Assembly (NCBI GenBank): GCA_944386985.1
Contig: CALXDD010000031.1
Span: forward strand, 1 to 33,474
DNA length: 33,474 nucleotides
Direction of reading: 5' to 3'
Source: an uncultured Oscillospiraceae bacterium
GTDB lineage: Bacteria; Bacillota; Clostridia; Oscillospirales; Oscillospiraceae
Shown: positions 23,019-30,753 of the stretch, one piece after another
How the letters are laid out: every line of letters starts with the position of its first letter
Position numbering within the stretch: the first letter of the stretch is position 1
Notes under the pieces: generated by a model
Databases searched by the model: none
Seen by the model: the letters and a program-made list of their open reading frames with translations, nothing else
Told to the model about the DNA's origin: nothing
Translations under genes and position numbers: made by a program

Positions 23019-23047
23019 ATTCTACCCAATCCCCTATTTTTATACAA
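23019..23047 (-). promoter_or_regulatory. Promoter for the Na/Pi cotransporter gene
   Basis: On the minus strand, -35 TTGTAT, 17-nt spacer, -10 TAGAAT, in the A/T-rich 23000-23100 region, about 25 bp before the ATG. Confidence 0.65.
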
Positions 23048-23130
23048 GTTATCTTTCATACATTTCATTTTGATTTAACTTAGAATTTACATAGGTGGGA
23101 TATTTCCGGGGAAATGGCTGCCTTTTGAGC

Positions 23131-23172
23131 AAAAAACCGCCGCGGACAGCGCATACGCGCTGCCCGCGGCGG
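23131..23172 (-). terminator. Terminator of the rnf operon
   Basis: On the minus strand a 16-bp stem (one G-U pair) with 4-nt loop, then TTTTTT. It lies 26 nt after the rnfB stop. The stem core is the same as in the terminator at 8509. Confidence 0.88.
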
Positions 23173-23197
23173 CTGCCGCAGGAAAGAGATGTGGGGC

Positions 23198-24025
23198 TCA
23201 GGCATTGACCACCGGAGCCACTTTTCCGTCGTCGTGGATGTTCACCAGCACCTTCCGGGGACACTTGGTAACGCAGGTGCCGCAGGAGGTGCACTTGGTG
23301 TAGTCGATCACCGCCACGCTGTCCACCACATGGATGGCGTCGCTGGGGCAGTTCTTCTCGCACAGCTTGCAGCCGATGCAGCTCACCGCGCAGTTCTTCT
23401 TGCTCACCGCTCCCTTGTCCTTGGAGGAGCAGCGCATCATCACATCGGCGGCGTAGGGCACCTCGATAATCAGGTGCCGGGGGCAGGCCGCCATGCACTT
23501 GCGGCAGAGGGTACACTTCTCCCGGTCCACCTCCGCCACGCCGTACTGGTTGATGGAGAGTGCTCCGAAGGCGCAGGCCTTCACGCAGCTGCCAAAGCCC
23601 AGACAGCCGTAGGCGCACTCCAGGGGGCCGTTGCCGGCGATCTTCATGGCGCCCACGCAATCCTCAATGCCGATATACTCATACTTCTTGTTGGAGCGAT
23701 TGCCGCCGGCGCACTTGACAAAGGCTACCCGGCGCTCCGTGGCCTCCACCTCCACGCCCATGATGGCGGCGATGTGGGTGGTCTGCTCCCCGGAACACAC
23801 GGGGCAGGCGTTCACCGGCGCCTTGCCGGTGGCGATGGCCGTGGCGCAGGCGTCGCAGCCGGCGAAGCCGCAGCCGCCGCAGTTGGCCCCCGGCAGGGTG
23901 GCGCGGATCTCCTCCACCCGGGGGTCCTTCTTCACTTCAAAAACCTTGGACGCCACGGCAAGGCCGCCGCCGAAAACGAGACCCAGCACGCCCAGCACCA
24001 AAACCGCATACAATACAGTCGTCAT
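23198..24025 (-). CDS. rnfB: RNF electron transport complex subunit B (iron-sulfur)
   Basis: A 275-residue membrane-anchored Fe-S protein that is the ferredoxin-side electron entry of RNF. An N-terminal span (about 4-24) anchors it. The Fe-S domain motif is ANCGGCGFAGCDAC (C49, C52, C57, with C74). Further cysteine sets are C137-C141-C147-C151, C171-C174-C177-C181, C216-C219-C222-C226 and C245-C248-C251-C255. That is more clusters than in proteobacterial RnfB, as is common in Clostridia. It is the last gene of rnfCDGEAB, 11 bp after rnfA. Confidence 0.95.
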   Translation of the reverse strand: MTTVLYAVLVLGVLGLVFGGGLAVASKVFEVKKDPRVEEIRATLPGANCGGCGFAGCDACATAIATGKAPVNACPVCSGEQTTHIAAIMGVEVEATERRVAFVKCAGGNRSNKKYEYIGIEDCVGAMKIAGNGPLECAYGCLGFGSCVKACAFGALSINQYGVAEVDREKCTLCRKCMAACPRHLIIEVPYAADVMMRCSSKDKGAVSKKNCAVSCIGCKLCEKNCPSDAIHVVDSVAVIDYTKCTSCGTCVTKCPRKVLVNIHDDGKVAPVVNA

Positions 24026-24036
24026 CTCGCCCCTCC

Positions 24037-24624
24037 TTAAAAGACCTGCAGGCCGCTGAAGCCGGAGAAGGCCAGGGCCATGAGACCGGCGGTGATCAGG
24101 GCGATGGGAAAGCCCTCAAAGCACTTGGGGGTTTCGGCGTTGAAGGCCAGCCGCTCCCGGATGCTGGCGAACAGCACGATGGCCAGCAGGAAGCCCACGC
24201 CGCCGGTGAGGCCGTAGACCACCGACTCGATGAAGTTGTAGTCGTTCTGGACGTTCAGCAGCACCACGCCCAGCACCGCGCAGTTGGTGGTGATGAGGGG
24301 CAGGTACACGCCCAGAGCCTCGTACAGGGAGGGGATGGTCTTCTGGAGGAACATCTCCACAAACTGCACCAGAGCGGCGATGACCAGGATGAAGGTCACC
24401 GTCTGCATGAACTCCATGTCCAGCTTCACCAGCAGAAGGTTCACCGGATAGCACAGGGCGCTGGCCAGGCCCATAACGAAAATCACGGCGAAGCCCATGC
24501 CCACAGCGGTGTCCATCTTCTTGCTGACGCCCATGAAGGGGCAGATGCCGAGGAACTGCACCAGAATGAAGTTGTTGACCAAAATCGCGCCCAGCGCGAT
24601 GGAAAGAAGCGTCTGCCAATCCAT
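24037..24624 (-). CDS. rnfA: RNF complex subunit A (membrane)
   Basis: A 195-residue integral membrane subunit with six spans and no cofactor motif except conserved cysteines. In RNF, RnfA and RnfE form the membrane core around a [2Fe-2S] centre. Family features are [20 protein letters not shown] at the start and [13 protein letters not shown] in the middle. Its start overlaps the rnfE stop by one base (TAATG), so translation is coupled. RnfA is told from RnfE by the N-terminal VQFLGICPF and by gene order. Confidence 0.94.
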   Translation of the reverse strand: MDWQTLLSIALGAILVNNFILVQFLGICPFMGVSKKMDTAVGMGFAVIFVMGLASALCYPVNLLLVKLDMEFMQTVTFILVIAALVQFVEMFLQKTIPSLYEALGVYLPLITTNCAVLGVVLLNVQNDYNFIESVVYGLTGGVGFLLAIVLFASIRERLAFNAETPKCFEGFPIALITAGLMALAFSGFSGLQVF

Positions 24625-25250
24625 TACTTCTTGCCCTCCTTACTTCTGTTCTGGGCCCACTGCATCAAGGCGATGAGGCAGCCAAGGGTCAAAAAGCCGC
24701 CCACCGGCAGCACCATCATCAGCGCGCCGTAGCTCTCGGGGAAGATGCGGATGCCCTCGCCGCCGTTGAGAATGCCGCCGCCGAAGGTGCCGCTGCCGAG
24801 AAACTCACGGATCACGCTCATCACCAGCAGCACCAGAGTGTAGCCCAGGCCCTGGGTGATGCCGTCCACCGCCGAGGCCAGCACCCCGTTTTTGGAGGCG
24901 AAGGACTCCGCCCGGGCCAGGATGATGCAGTTAACCACGATCAGGGGAATGAACACGCCCAGGGAGTTGGCGATGTCCTGGAGGTAGGCCTGCAGCAGCA
25001 GGTCCACCATGGTGACGAAGCCGGCGATCACCACGATGTAGGCGGCGATGCGGATCTTGTCGGGGATGATCTTCCGCAGGGCGGAAATAATGATGTTGGA
25101 GAGGGTCAGAATGATCAGCACCGACACGCCCATGCCAAGGCCGTTGGACAGGGATGTGGTGATGGCCATGGTGGAGCACATGCCGAGAAGCTGTACCAGC
25201 ACCGGGTTCTGGGTCAAAACGCCCTCTTTCAGCTGTTTGCCAAAATTCAT
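24624..25250 (-). CDS. rnfE: RNF complex subunit E (membrane)
   Basis: A 208-residue membrane subunit, homologous to RnfA, with six spans. Motifs: [20 protein letters not shown] near the start and [20 protein letters not shown] in the middle, each with a conserved cysteine in a membrane span. The C-terminal end is charged (NRSKEGKK). It pairs with RnfA in the membrane core that carries electrons across and drives Na+ or H+ transport. AAGGGGGAGC precedes the ATG. It lies 18 bp after rnfG. Confidence 0.94.
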   Translation of the reverse strand: MNFGKQLKEGVLTQNPVLVQLLGMCSTMAITTSLSNGLGMGVSVLIILTLSNIIISALRKIIPDKIRIAAYIVVIAGFVTMVDLLLQAYLQDIANSLGVFIPLIVVNCIILARAESFASKNGVLASAVDGITQGLGYTLVLLVMSVIREFLGSGTFGGGILNGGEGIRIFPESYGALMMVLPVGGFLTLGCLIALMQWAQNRSKEGKK

Positions 25251-25268
25251 ACGTCTGCTCCCCCTTCC

Positions 25269-25838
25269 TTACTGCAGATAGGCCGCCGCCGCTTCCAGAG
25301 CGGCGTTGACCCCGGCGGTGACCGCCTTGGAGCTGACGGTGGCGCCGGTGACGGCGTCAAAGCGGTTGTCGCCCTCGTTGACGGTGATGGTGCCGCTGAG
25401 ACCGATAAACCGGTCCAGCACACTCTGGTCGCCCACCACCTTGCTGCCCACGCCCTGGGTCTCGCTGTTGTCGGTGACGGAGACGCCGCTGACGGTGCCG
25501 TCGGCGTTCACGCCCACAGTGATGCTCATGGCGCCGCCGAAGCCGGAGCTGGTGACCTCCGCCACATAGCCCACGGTCTCTCCGCCGCTGACGGCCTCAT
25601 AGAGACCGGAGACGCTGGCGGTGGGGGTGAAGCCCTCCACCGCGGTGTACTCGTCCGCGGGGAGCACGGCGGCCATGGCCGCCGCCTTGGTTTCCGCCTG
25701 GATCTGCTCGATGATGGGGGCGGTGACATAGTTGACAAGTCCCAGCAGCAGCGCGGTGACGGCGCTGATGGCCAGGAGGGTGCCCGCCAGGCGGGCGATG
25801 TACTTATAGTCCATCTGGACTTTGGCGCTCCCGCTCAT
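25269..25838 (-). CDS. rnfG: RNF complex subunit G (covalent FMN)
   Basis: A 189-residue subunit with one N-terminal span (about 13-34) and an extracytoplasmic FMN-binding domain. The flavin is bound covalently to a Thr in the motif TGATVSSKAV, which places the FMN on T167. GYVAEVTSSGFGG and NSETQGVGSKV are other family stretches. Its start overlaps the rnfD stop by 4 bp. Electrons pass between this FMN and the RnfD flavin and RnfC. Confidence 0.95.
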   Translation of the reverse strand: MSGSAKVQMDYKYIARLAGTLLAISAVTALLLGLVNYVTAPIIEQIQAETKAAAMAAVLPADEYTAVEGFTPTASVSGLYEAVSGGETVGYVAEVTSSGFGGAMSITVGVNADGTVSGVSVTDNSETQGVGSKVVGDQSVLDRFIGLSGTITVNEGDNRFDAVTGATVSSKAVTAGVNAALEAAAAYLQ

Positions 25839-26854
25839 TTCTCAGCCGCCTCCTTTCTCCCAAACAGGGGTTTCCGGGCCACACCGAAGCGGTGGGGCTT
25901 GACGTACTTATCAATGAGCCACACACACAGGTTCATGCACAAAATGGAGTAGCACACGCCTTCGGCGTAGGAGCCGAAGTAGCGGATGAACACGGTGATG
26001 AGGCCGCAGCCGATGCCGTAGATCACCCGGCCCTTCTTGCTGATGGGGGAGGTGACGTAGTCGGTGGCCATGAAGATGGCGCCCAGCATGAGGCCGCCGC
26101 CCAGGATGTTGTAGAGCATCCAGGTCAAAGCGTCGTTGCCCCGGGGGAAGAGGAAAGTGAGCACCGCCACCGTCCCCACATAGCTGACGGGGATGTGCCA
26201 GGAGATCACCTTGCGGCCAAGGAGCCACACAAGGCCCAGCAGCAGGCACAATGCGGAGGTCTCGCCCATGGAGCCGCCGATGGTGCCGATGAACATGCGG
26301 GAGATGTCGTAGATCCCCTCCAGACCGCCGAGGTCGTTGGTGTGGAGATAGGACATGGGGGTGGCGTAGGTGGCCACATCCACCGCCCCGAAGAGGGCCG
26401 CCCGGCTGCCGGGCACCGCCCAGGTGCTCATCTGGGAGGCCCAGGACAGAAGGAAGGCCCGGGCCGCGAGAGCGGGGTTCACAAAGTTCTTGCCAAGGCC
26501 GCCGTAGAGCTGCTTGACAATCACGATGGCGAAGAAGTCGCCGATCAGCAGCATCCAGTAGGGAAGGGTGACCGGGCAGACAAAGGCGATCAGAATGCCG
26601 GTGACCGCGGCGGAGAGATCCCCCACGGTCTGGGGCTTTTTCATTGCGATACGGTAGAGCGCCTCAAATACCACGGCGCCCGCCACGGACACCAGAGTCT
26701 GGACCAGGGCCCGCAGGCCGAAATTGTATACGGCGAAGGCCAGGGCCGGCAGCAGGGCGAGGATTACGTCCAGCATCACCGAACGGGTGTCCTCCTTGGC
26801 CCGGATGTGGGGGGAGGAGGAGGCCTTCAGCTTCAGATCTTTATAATCTACCAC
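25835..26854 (-). CDS. rnfD: RNF complex subunit D (membrane, covalent FMN)
   Basis: A 339-residue subunit with about nine to ten spans that carries a covalent FMN. GGLGKNFVNPALAAR (about 118-132) is a conserved signature. The flavin-attachment region reads TYATPMSYL, with T165 as the probable attachment residue; most RnfD/NqrB have SGATP, so two residues differ here. FFPRGNDALTWMLYNILGGG-like and MATDYVTSPISKKGR stretches follow. It lies 3 bp from rnfC and overlaps rnfG by 4 bp. Confidence 0.94.
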   Translation of the reverse strand: MVDYKDLKLKASSSPHIRAKEDTRSVMLDVILALLPALAFAVYNFGLRALVQTLVSVAGAVVFEALYRIAMKKPQTVGDLSAAVTGILIAFVCPVTLPYWMLLIGDFFAIVIVKQLYGGLGKNFVNPALAARAFLLSWASQMSTWAVPGSRAALFGAVDVATYATPMSYLHTNDLGGLEGIYDISRMFIGTIGGSMGETSALCLLLGLVWLLGRKVISWHIPVSYVGTVAVLTFLFPRGNDALTWMLYNILGGGLMLGAIFMATDYVTSPISKKGRVIYGIGCGLITVFIRYFGSYAEGVCYSILCMNLCVWLIDKYVKPHRFGVARKPLFGRKEAAEK

Positions 26855-26857
26855 GGC

Positions 26858-28231
26858 TCAGTCCTCCTTCTTTTTCTCTGCCTCCGCCTTGGCCTTGGCC
26901 TCGGCGGCCGCCTTGGCGGCGGCTTTGGCGTTGTTGATCTTCTGTTTGGCGGTGCGGAAGCTGTGGACCAGGTGGAGCCGGCCCGGGCAGATGTAGGTGC
27001 AGGCGCCGCACTCGATGCAGTCCATGACGTTGGCGGCCTGGAGCTCCTCCATCATCCCCTTGCGCTCATACTGGTACATGAAGAGGGGCTGCAGGTGCAT
27101 GGGGCACACGTCGGCGCAGCGGCCGCAGCGGATGCAGGTGGGGTGCTCCACGGTCCGCTCCTCGTCGGCGGCAAAGGCCAGGATGGCGTTGGTGCACTTG
27201 CCGATGGGGGCGTCGGTGTCATGCTGGGCGTTGCCCATCATGGGGCCGCCCATGAGGATCTTGTAGGTCTTCTCACTGACGCCGCCGCAGAAGTTGAGAA
27301 GCTCCGCGATGGGGGTGCCGATGCGGCACTCTAAGTTCTTCGGCTCCATAATACCGGAGCCGGAGACGGTGACGATCCGGCGGATGACGGGCATCCCCTG
27401 GTACACCGCCCGGTAGATGGCGGCGGTGGTGTCGGTATTGAAGACGGCGCAGCCGATGGCGGCGGGCAGACCGCCGGGGGGCACCTGCCGTCCGGTGATG
27501 GACTGGCACAGCTGCTTTTCAGCGCCCTGGGGGTAGCGGGTGTGGAGCACCTCCACCGCCACGGGGGCCTTCTCCTCCTCGATCTTCTGCCGGAGGAGCT
27601 GGGCGGCGTTCATCTTGTTGGACTCGATGCCCAGATGGACCTTATCCACCTGGAAGATCCGGGCCAGCAGCTTCGCTCCGCCGATGACCTCCTCGGGAGA
27701 CTCCAGAAGGATGCGGTGGTCGCTGGTGATGTAGGGCTCGCACTCGGAGGAGTTGATGATGACGGTGTCCACCTTTCCGATGCCGGAGCTGATCTTCACA
27801 TGGGTGGGGAAGGTGGCGCCGCCGAGACCTACGATGCCGGCGTTTTTGACGATCTCCGTCAGCTGTTCCGGGGTCAGGGACTCTGGATTCTCCACGGGCT
27901 TGACGGAGGGGTCCAGAGTATCCTGGTAGTCGTTTTCAATGACCACGCTGAGCATGTTGGTGCCATTGAAATGGGGACGGGGCTCCACCGCCACCACCGT
28001 GCCGGAGACGCTGGCGTGGATGGGAGCGGAGACAAAGGCCGTGGCCTCGCCGATCAGCTGCCCCATATTCACATGGTCCCCCACCGCTACCACCGGCTTG
28101 CAGGGCGCGCCGATGTGCAGGGACATGGGGATCACCACCTGAGCGGGAGGCGGCAGCTTTTCGATCGGTTTCTTATTGGTCGCGGCTTTCTTATCGTTGG
28201 GATGAACCCCGCCGAAGAAAGACTGTGCCAT
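26858..28231 (-). CDS. rnfC: RNF complex subunit C (NADH-side, iron-sulfur)
   Basis: A 457-residue peripheral subunit that reduces NAD+ (or oxidises NADH) for RNF. The start at 28231 is preferred to a longer open frame, as the product then begins MAQSFFGGVHPNDKK like other RnfC; GAGAGGTGAGAAC is just upstream. VGLGGATFPTHVK is the nucleotide/FMN loop and ECEPYITSDHR the conserved acidic motif. Two [4Fe-4S] sets are C366-C369-C372-C376 and C405-C408-C411-C415. The end is an Ala/Lys/Glu-rich helix of about 25 residues, shorter than in E. coli RsxC. It is the first gene of rnfCDGEAB. Confidence 0.95.
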   Translation of the reverse strand: MAQSFFGGVHPNDKKAATNKKPIEKLPPPAQVVIPMSLHIGAPCKPVVAVGDHVNMGQLIGEATAFVSAPIHASVSGTVVAVEPRPHFNGTNMLSVVIENDYQDTLDPSVKPVENPESLTPEQLTEIVKNAGIVGLGGATFPTHVKISSGIGKVDTVIINSSECEPYITSDHRILLESPEEVIGGAKLLARIFQVDKVHLGIESNKMNAAQLLRQKIEEEKAPVAVEVLHTRYPQGAEKQLCQSITGRQVPPGGLPAAIGCAVFNTDTTAAIYRAVYQGMPVIRRIVTVSGSGIMEPKNLECRIGTPIAELLNFCGGVSEKTYKILMGGPMMGNAQHDTDAPIGKCTNAILAFAADEERTVEHPTCIRCGRCADVCPMHLQPLFMYQYERKGMMEELQAANVMDCIECGACTYICPGRLHLVHSFRTAKQKINNAKAAAKAAAEAKAKAEAEKKKED

Positions 28232-28326
28232 GTTCTCACCTCTCTGATCTGATCTTGAAAAATGGACAGGCGGAGGCGCCCGGTGTTCCGCCTGCGCTGC
28301 TTTGCTGTGCAAAACTTATATCCTCT

Positions 28327-28356
28327 AATATAACACCCCTATCCCCATGATGTCCA
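28327..28356 (-). promoter_or_regulatory. Promoter of the rnf operon
   Basis: On the minus strand, -35 TGGACA, 18-nt spacer, -10 TATATT, about 95 bp before rnfC. A GCGGGGG/CCCCCGC hairpin at 28415-28436 lies further upstream, between the divergent promoters. Confidence 0.6.
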
Positions 28357-28450
28357 GCATTTTTATGCAAGAAGTACCCTTCAAAACTTTCATTTTGATA
28401 TATTATTAACAAGAGCGGGGGGGCTTCCGCCCCCGCCGTTTCCTGTTCCC

Positions 28451-28479
28451 TTGCAAAGGGGCATAGAATATGGTATACT
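28451..28479 (+). promoter_or_regulatory. Promoter of the DUF975 gene
   Basis: -35 TTGCAA, 17-nt spacer, -10 TATACT, about 80 bp before the ATG. Confidence 0.7.
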
Positions 28480-28560
28480 GATTTCCCGACAAAATCCGGC
28501 ATTTTTGCTGCTGTACGAAGGGATCCTGGTCCTTTCGGCGCAGAAATCCAGGAGGTGCGT

Positions 28561-29265
28561 ATGTATTACAAGCTGAACCGTCCCGCTCTGAAGGCAGAGG
28601 CCCGGCGGATCATCCGGGAGGGGCGGCCCTCGGTGCTGAAGGCGGGTGGAATTTTTTTCCTGATGCAGGCGGTGCTGTTTGGACTGCTGATGTGGAACAC
28701 CTGGCGGGGCGCCTATTGTGTGGACGGGGTTTTGTATTTTGCGGAGAGCACCCCGGTGCAGATGTTCTTAGATATTTTTCTCAACCTGCTGACCCTTCTG
28801 CTGGGAGCGGGGTTTACCCTTTTTCTTATGGAGCTTCGCCGGGGACTGGAGCCCCCCTACGCCGCCATGTTTGACAGCTTTTCCATCATGGGGCGGGTGA
28901 TCTGGCTGCAGATCAACGTCTCTGTCCGGGTGTTTTTGTGGAGCCTTCTCTTCACCATCCCCGGCATTGTGGCCACCTACCGCTACCGGTTCGCCCTGTA
29001 CAACCTGCTGGAGAATCCGGAGCTATCCGCCTCCCAGGCCATCGCGTTGAGCAAGGTGCAGACCTATGGTATGAAAATGGAGCTGTTTGTATGTGACCTC
29101 AGCTTTGTGGGGTGGAACATCGTGTCCCTGTTCACGCTGGCCCTTCTGAACATCTGGCTGACGCCCTACATGGTGCTGACGGACTTGGAGTATTATGAGG
29201 CGGGCAAGGCGCGGGTCAGTCCCCATCCCGGCGGACAGCCGCCCCGGCAGGATTTGCCCTGGTAA
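28561..29265 (+). CDS. DUF975 family integral membrane protein
   Basis: A 234-residue membrane protein with about five spans. The family signature is clear: YRYRFALYNLLENPELSASQ, then AIALSKVQTYGMKMELFVCD and LSFVGWNIVSLFT. The start is put at the ATG at 28561, because a GTG six bases earlier would overlap the GGAGG ribosome site. DUF975 proteins are widespread in Firmicutes and their function is unknown. A Pro/Gly-rich tail (QPPRQDLPW) ends it. A terminator follows directly, then repeat copy 3. Confidence 0.9.
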   Translation: MYYKLNRPALKAEARRIIREGRPSVLKAGGIFFLMQAVLFGLLMWNTWRGAYCVDGVLYFAESTPVQMFLDIFLNLLTLLLGAGFTLFLMELRRGLEPPYAAMFDSFSIMGRVIWLQINVSVRVFLWSLLFTIPGIVATYRYRFALYNLLENPELSASQAIALSKVQTYGMKMELFVCDLSFVGWNIVSLFTLALLNIWLTPYMVLTDLEYYEAGKARVSPHPGGQPPRQDLPW

Positions 29266-29269
29266 AGAA

Positions 29270-29299
29270 ACGGAGCCCCTACTGGGGGCTCCGTTTTTT
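29270..29299 (+). terminator. Terminator of the DUF975 gene
   Basis: A perfect 10-bp stem ACGGAGCCCC/GGGGCTCCGT with 5-nt loop, then TTTTTT. Confidence 0.92.
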
Positions 29300-29322
29300 G
29301 CCGTGCTGACGGGGCGGGAGCT

Positions 29323-30165
29323 TTTTGTCCCGCTGACGCAGGGGAATTCTTTTTTGTCGGTACCCGACGGTGTACTGAATGGTGTTCTGCCTCCGGCGGG
29401 TGACTTTTCTCTCGGACGGACTACCGAACTGCAGTCTCCTCGCGGCATAGCCGCTGTGGCCTACGCTAAAAACATGCCGCCGGCATGTTTTCTTGACGCT
29501 GCGGGGTTCTAAGAATTCCCTTGTCCTGACGTGGAACGATAGTCCCCCCTGACTATTGTTACTCCTGTTGCCTCCGACGCTCCGTTGACGTGTCATGGTT
29601 CCCCTAATACCGCGCTTCGGCGCGCTCCATTGGTGGGTAGACGATGGATGGTTCGTCTAAAAGCCGTATCCCTAAGCCTTCCCCTGGGGGAAGGTGTCCC
29701 AGTGCGCACACTGGGACGGATGAGGGGAAGGGTATCTGGAAATACCGACTTTCTATAGAAGGTCATTTCTCTTTTGTAGACGGCACACAATTTTTCCACT
29801 TTACGGAAGTCTGGAATTTTTTGATGGCGTTCCCCTCATCCGCCTCCTTCGGAGGCACCTTCCCCCCAGGGGAAGGCTTTGGCCTGGCGTAATTGCAGGA
29901 GCCCCTACGACCACCAGGGCAGCGCGCTTAAAGCGCGGAAACAGAGGAACCCGGACACCCCATCGCAGCGTCACCCGTACCAACTCCCAATACCAACGGA
30001 ACAGGACTTCCAGATTTAGGAAACAAAGGAGTCCTTAGAACCTTGGTTCTAAGCGGACTTTTGCCTACTTTTCTTCCGCGAGAAAAGTAGGCCGCCGGAG
30101 GCATGACAAGGTGTCGAAATACCGTCGGCCGCCGACAAAAAGGAAAACCTCCCGTCAGCAGAGCT
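29323..30165. repeat. Large two-armed interspersed repeat element, copy 3
   Basis: About 840 bp, non-coding, in the same orientation as copy 1. The left arm has the GTCGGTACCCGAC hairpin and the CCTCCGGCGG block. An unshared ~100-bp segment (about 29410-29505) then replaces most of one hairpin. The GTCCTGACGTGGAACGATAG stretch, GCGCTTCGGCGCGC and CCTTCCCCTGGGGGAAGG follow. The right arm repeats these in reverse, with CTACTTTTCT/AGAAAAGTAG and GTCGGCCGCCGAC. The outer end blocks are more divergent than in copies 1 and 2. The central ~110 bp (A/T-rich) differs from the other copies. It lies between two convergent terminators. Confidence 0.88.
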
Positions 30166-30177
30166 ACATCAACAGAT

Positions 30178-30207
30178 AGAAAGATCCCCGGCATCGCGCC
30201 GGGGACC
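30178..30207 (-). terminator. Terminator of the uvrC operon
   Basis: On the minus strand, stem GGTCCCCGGC/GCCGGGGATC (one G-U pair), 5-nt loop, then TTTCTAT. It starts 3 nt past the end of the cyclo-ligase gene. Confidence 0.75.
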
Positions 30208-30210
30208 TTT

Positions 30211-30753
30211 TTATTCACTCCAGAGCACCGCGTCCACAGGGATGTCGTGCTCCGCCATCTCCACATGGTCCAAAAGCTGAAAGCCGTAGCACAGCGCCAC
30301 CGTGGGGTGGCCGGGATGCTCCGAGAGATACCGGTCGTAAAACCCCCCGCCGTAGCCCATGCGGCCGCCGCCGCGGTCAAAGGCCAGCCCCGGCATGAGA
30401 ATCAGCGCCCCGGGATCGTCGGCCACCGGGCCGTCGGCAATGGGCTCGGGAATATGGCAGTACCCCTCCGCCACGGCGGCGAGATCGTCAAGCCAGATAA
30501 ATTCCATCCGCGTTCCCCCGTCCAGCACCTTGGGCACCGCCACCCGCTTTCCGTCCGCAAGACACCGGCGGAGAATAGGCTCCGTCCGCACCTCCTGATT
30601 ATAAGAGAGATAGCCGTAGAGACTGGGGGCCTGCCGGTACAGCGGATGGGCAAACAGCTTCTCCGCCAGCCGGGCGCTCTGCCGCCGGATCTCCTCCGCC
30701 GTCATGGCCCGCTTCTGCTCCGCGATGACCTTGCGCAATGCCTTCTTATCCAT
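30211..30753 (-). CDS. 5-formyltetrahydrofolate cyclo-ligase
   Basis: A 180-residue enzyme (MTHFS/YgfA family) that converts 5-formyl-THF to 5,10-methenyl-THF with ATP, returning folate to the one-carbon pool. The start at 30753 follows GGAGGAGACGCAGA; the frame is open further upstream but without family sequence. Motifs: the N-terminal basic KKALRKVIAEQKRAM, and the ATP/folate loop RMGYGGGFYDRYL (conserved GxGGGxYD). VALCYGFQLLD and IPVDAVLW end the family domain. It overlaps the uvrC stop by 8 bp, so it is the last gene of that operon. Confidence 0.93.
   Translation of the reverse strand: MDKKALRKVIAEQKRAMTAEEIRRQSARLAEKLFAHPLYRQAPSLYGYLSYNQEVRTEPILRRCLADGKRVAVPKVLDGGTRMEFIWLDDLAAVAEGYCHIPEPIADGPVADDPGALILMPGLAFDRGGGRMGYGGGFYDRYLSEHPGHPTVALCYGFQLLDHVEMAEHDIPVDAVLWSE

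Noticed and set aside
25892-27334. 480-codon plus-strand open frame opposite rnfD-rnfC
   Set aside because: Spans two certain genes in antisense and is His/Gly/Ala-rich.
28415-28436. Terminator between rnfC and the DUF975 gene
   Set aside because: The GCGGGGG/CCCCCGC hairpin has no T-run and lies between divergent promoters, so no transcript needs ending there.
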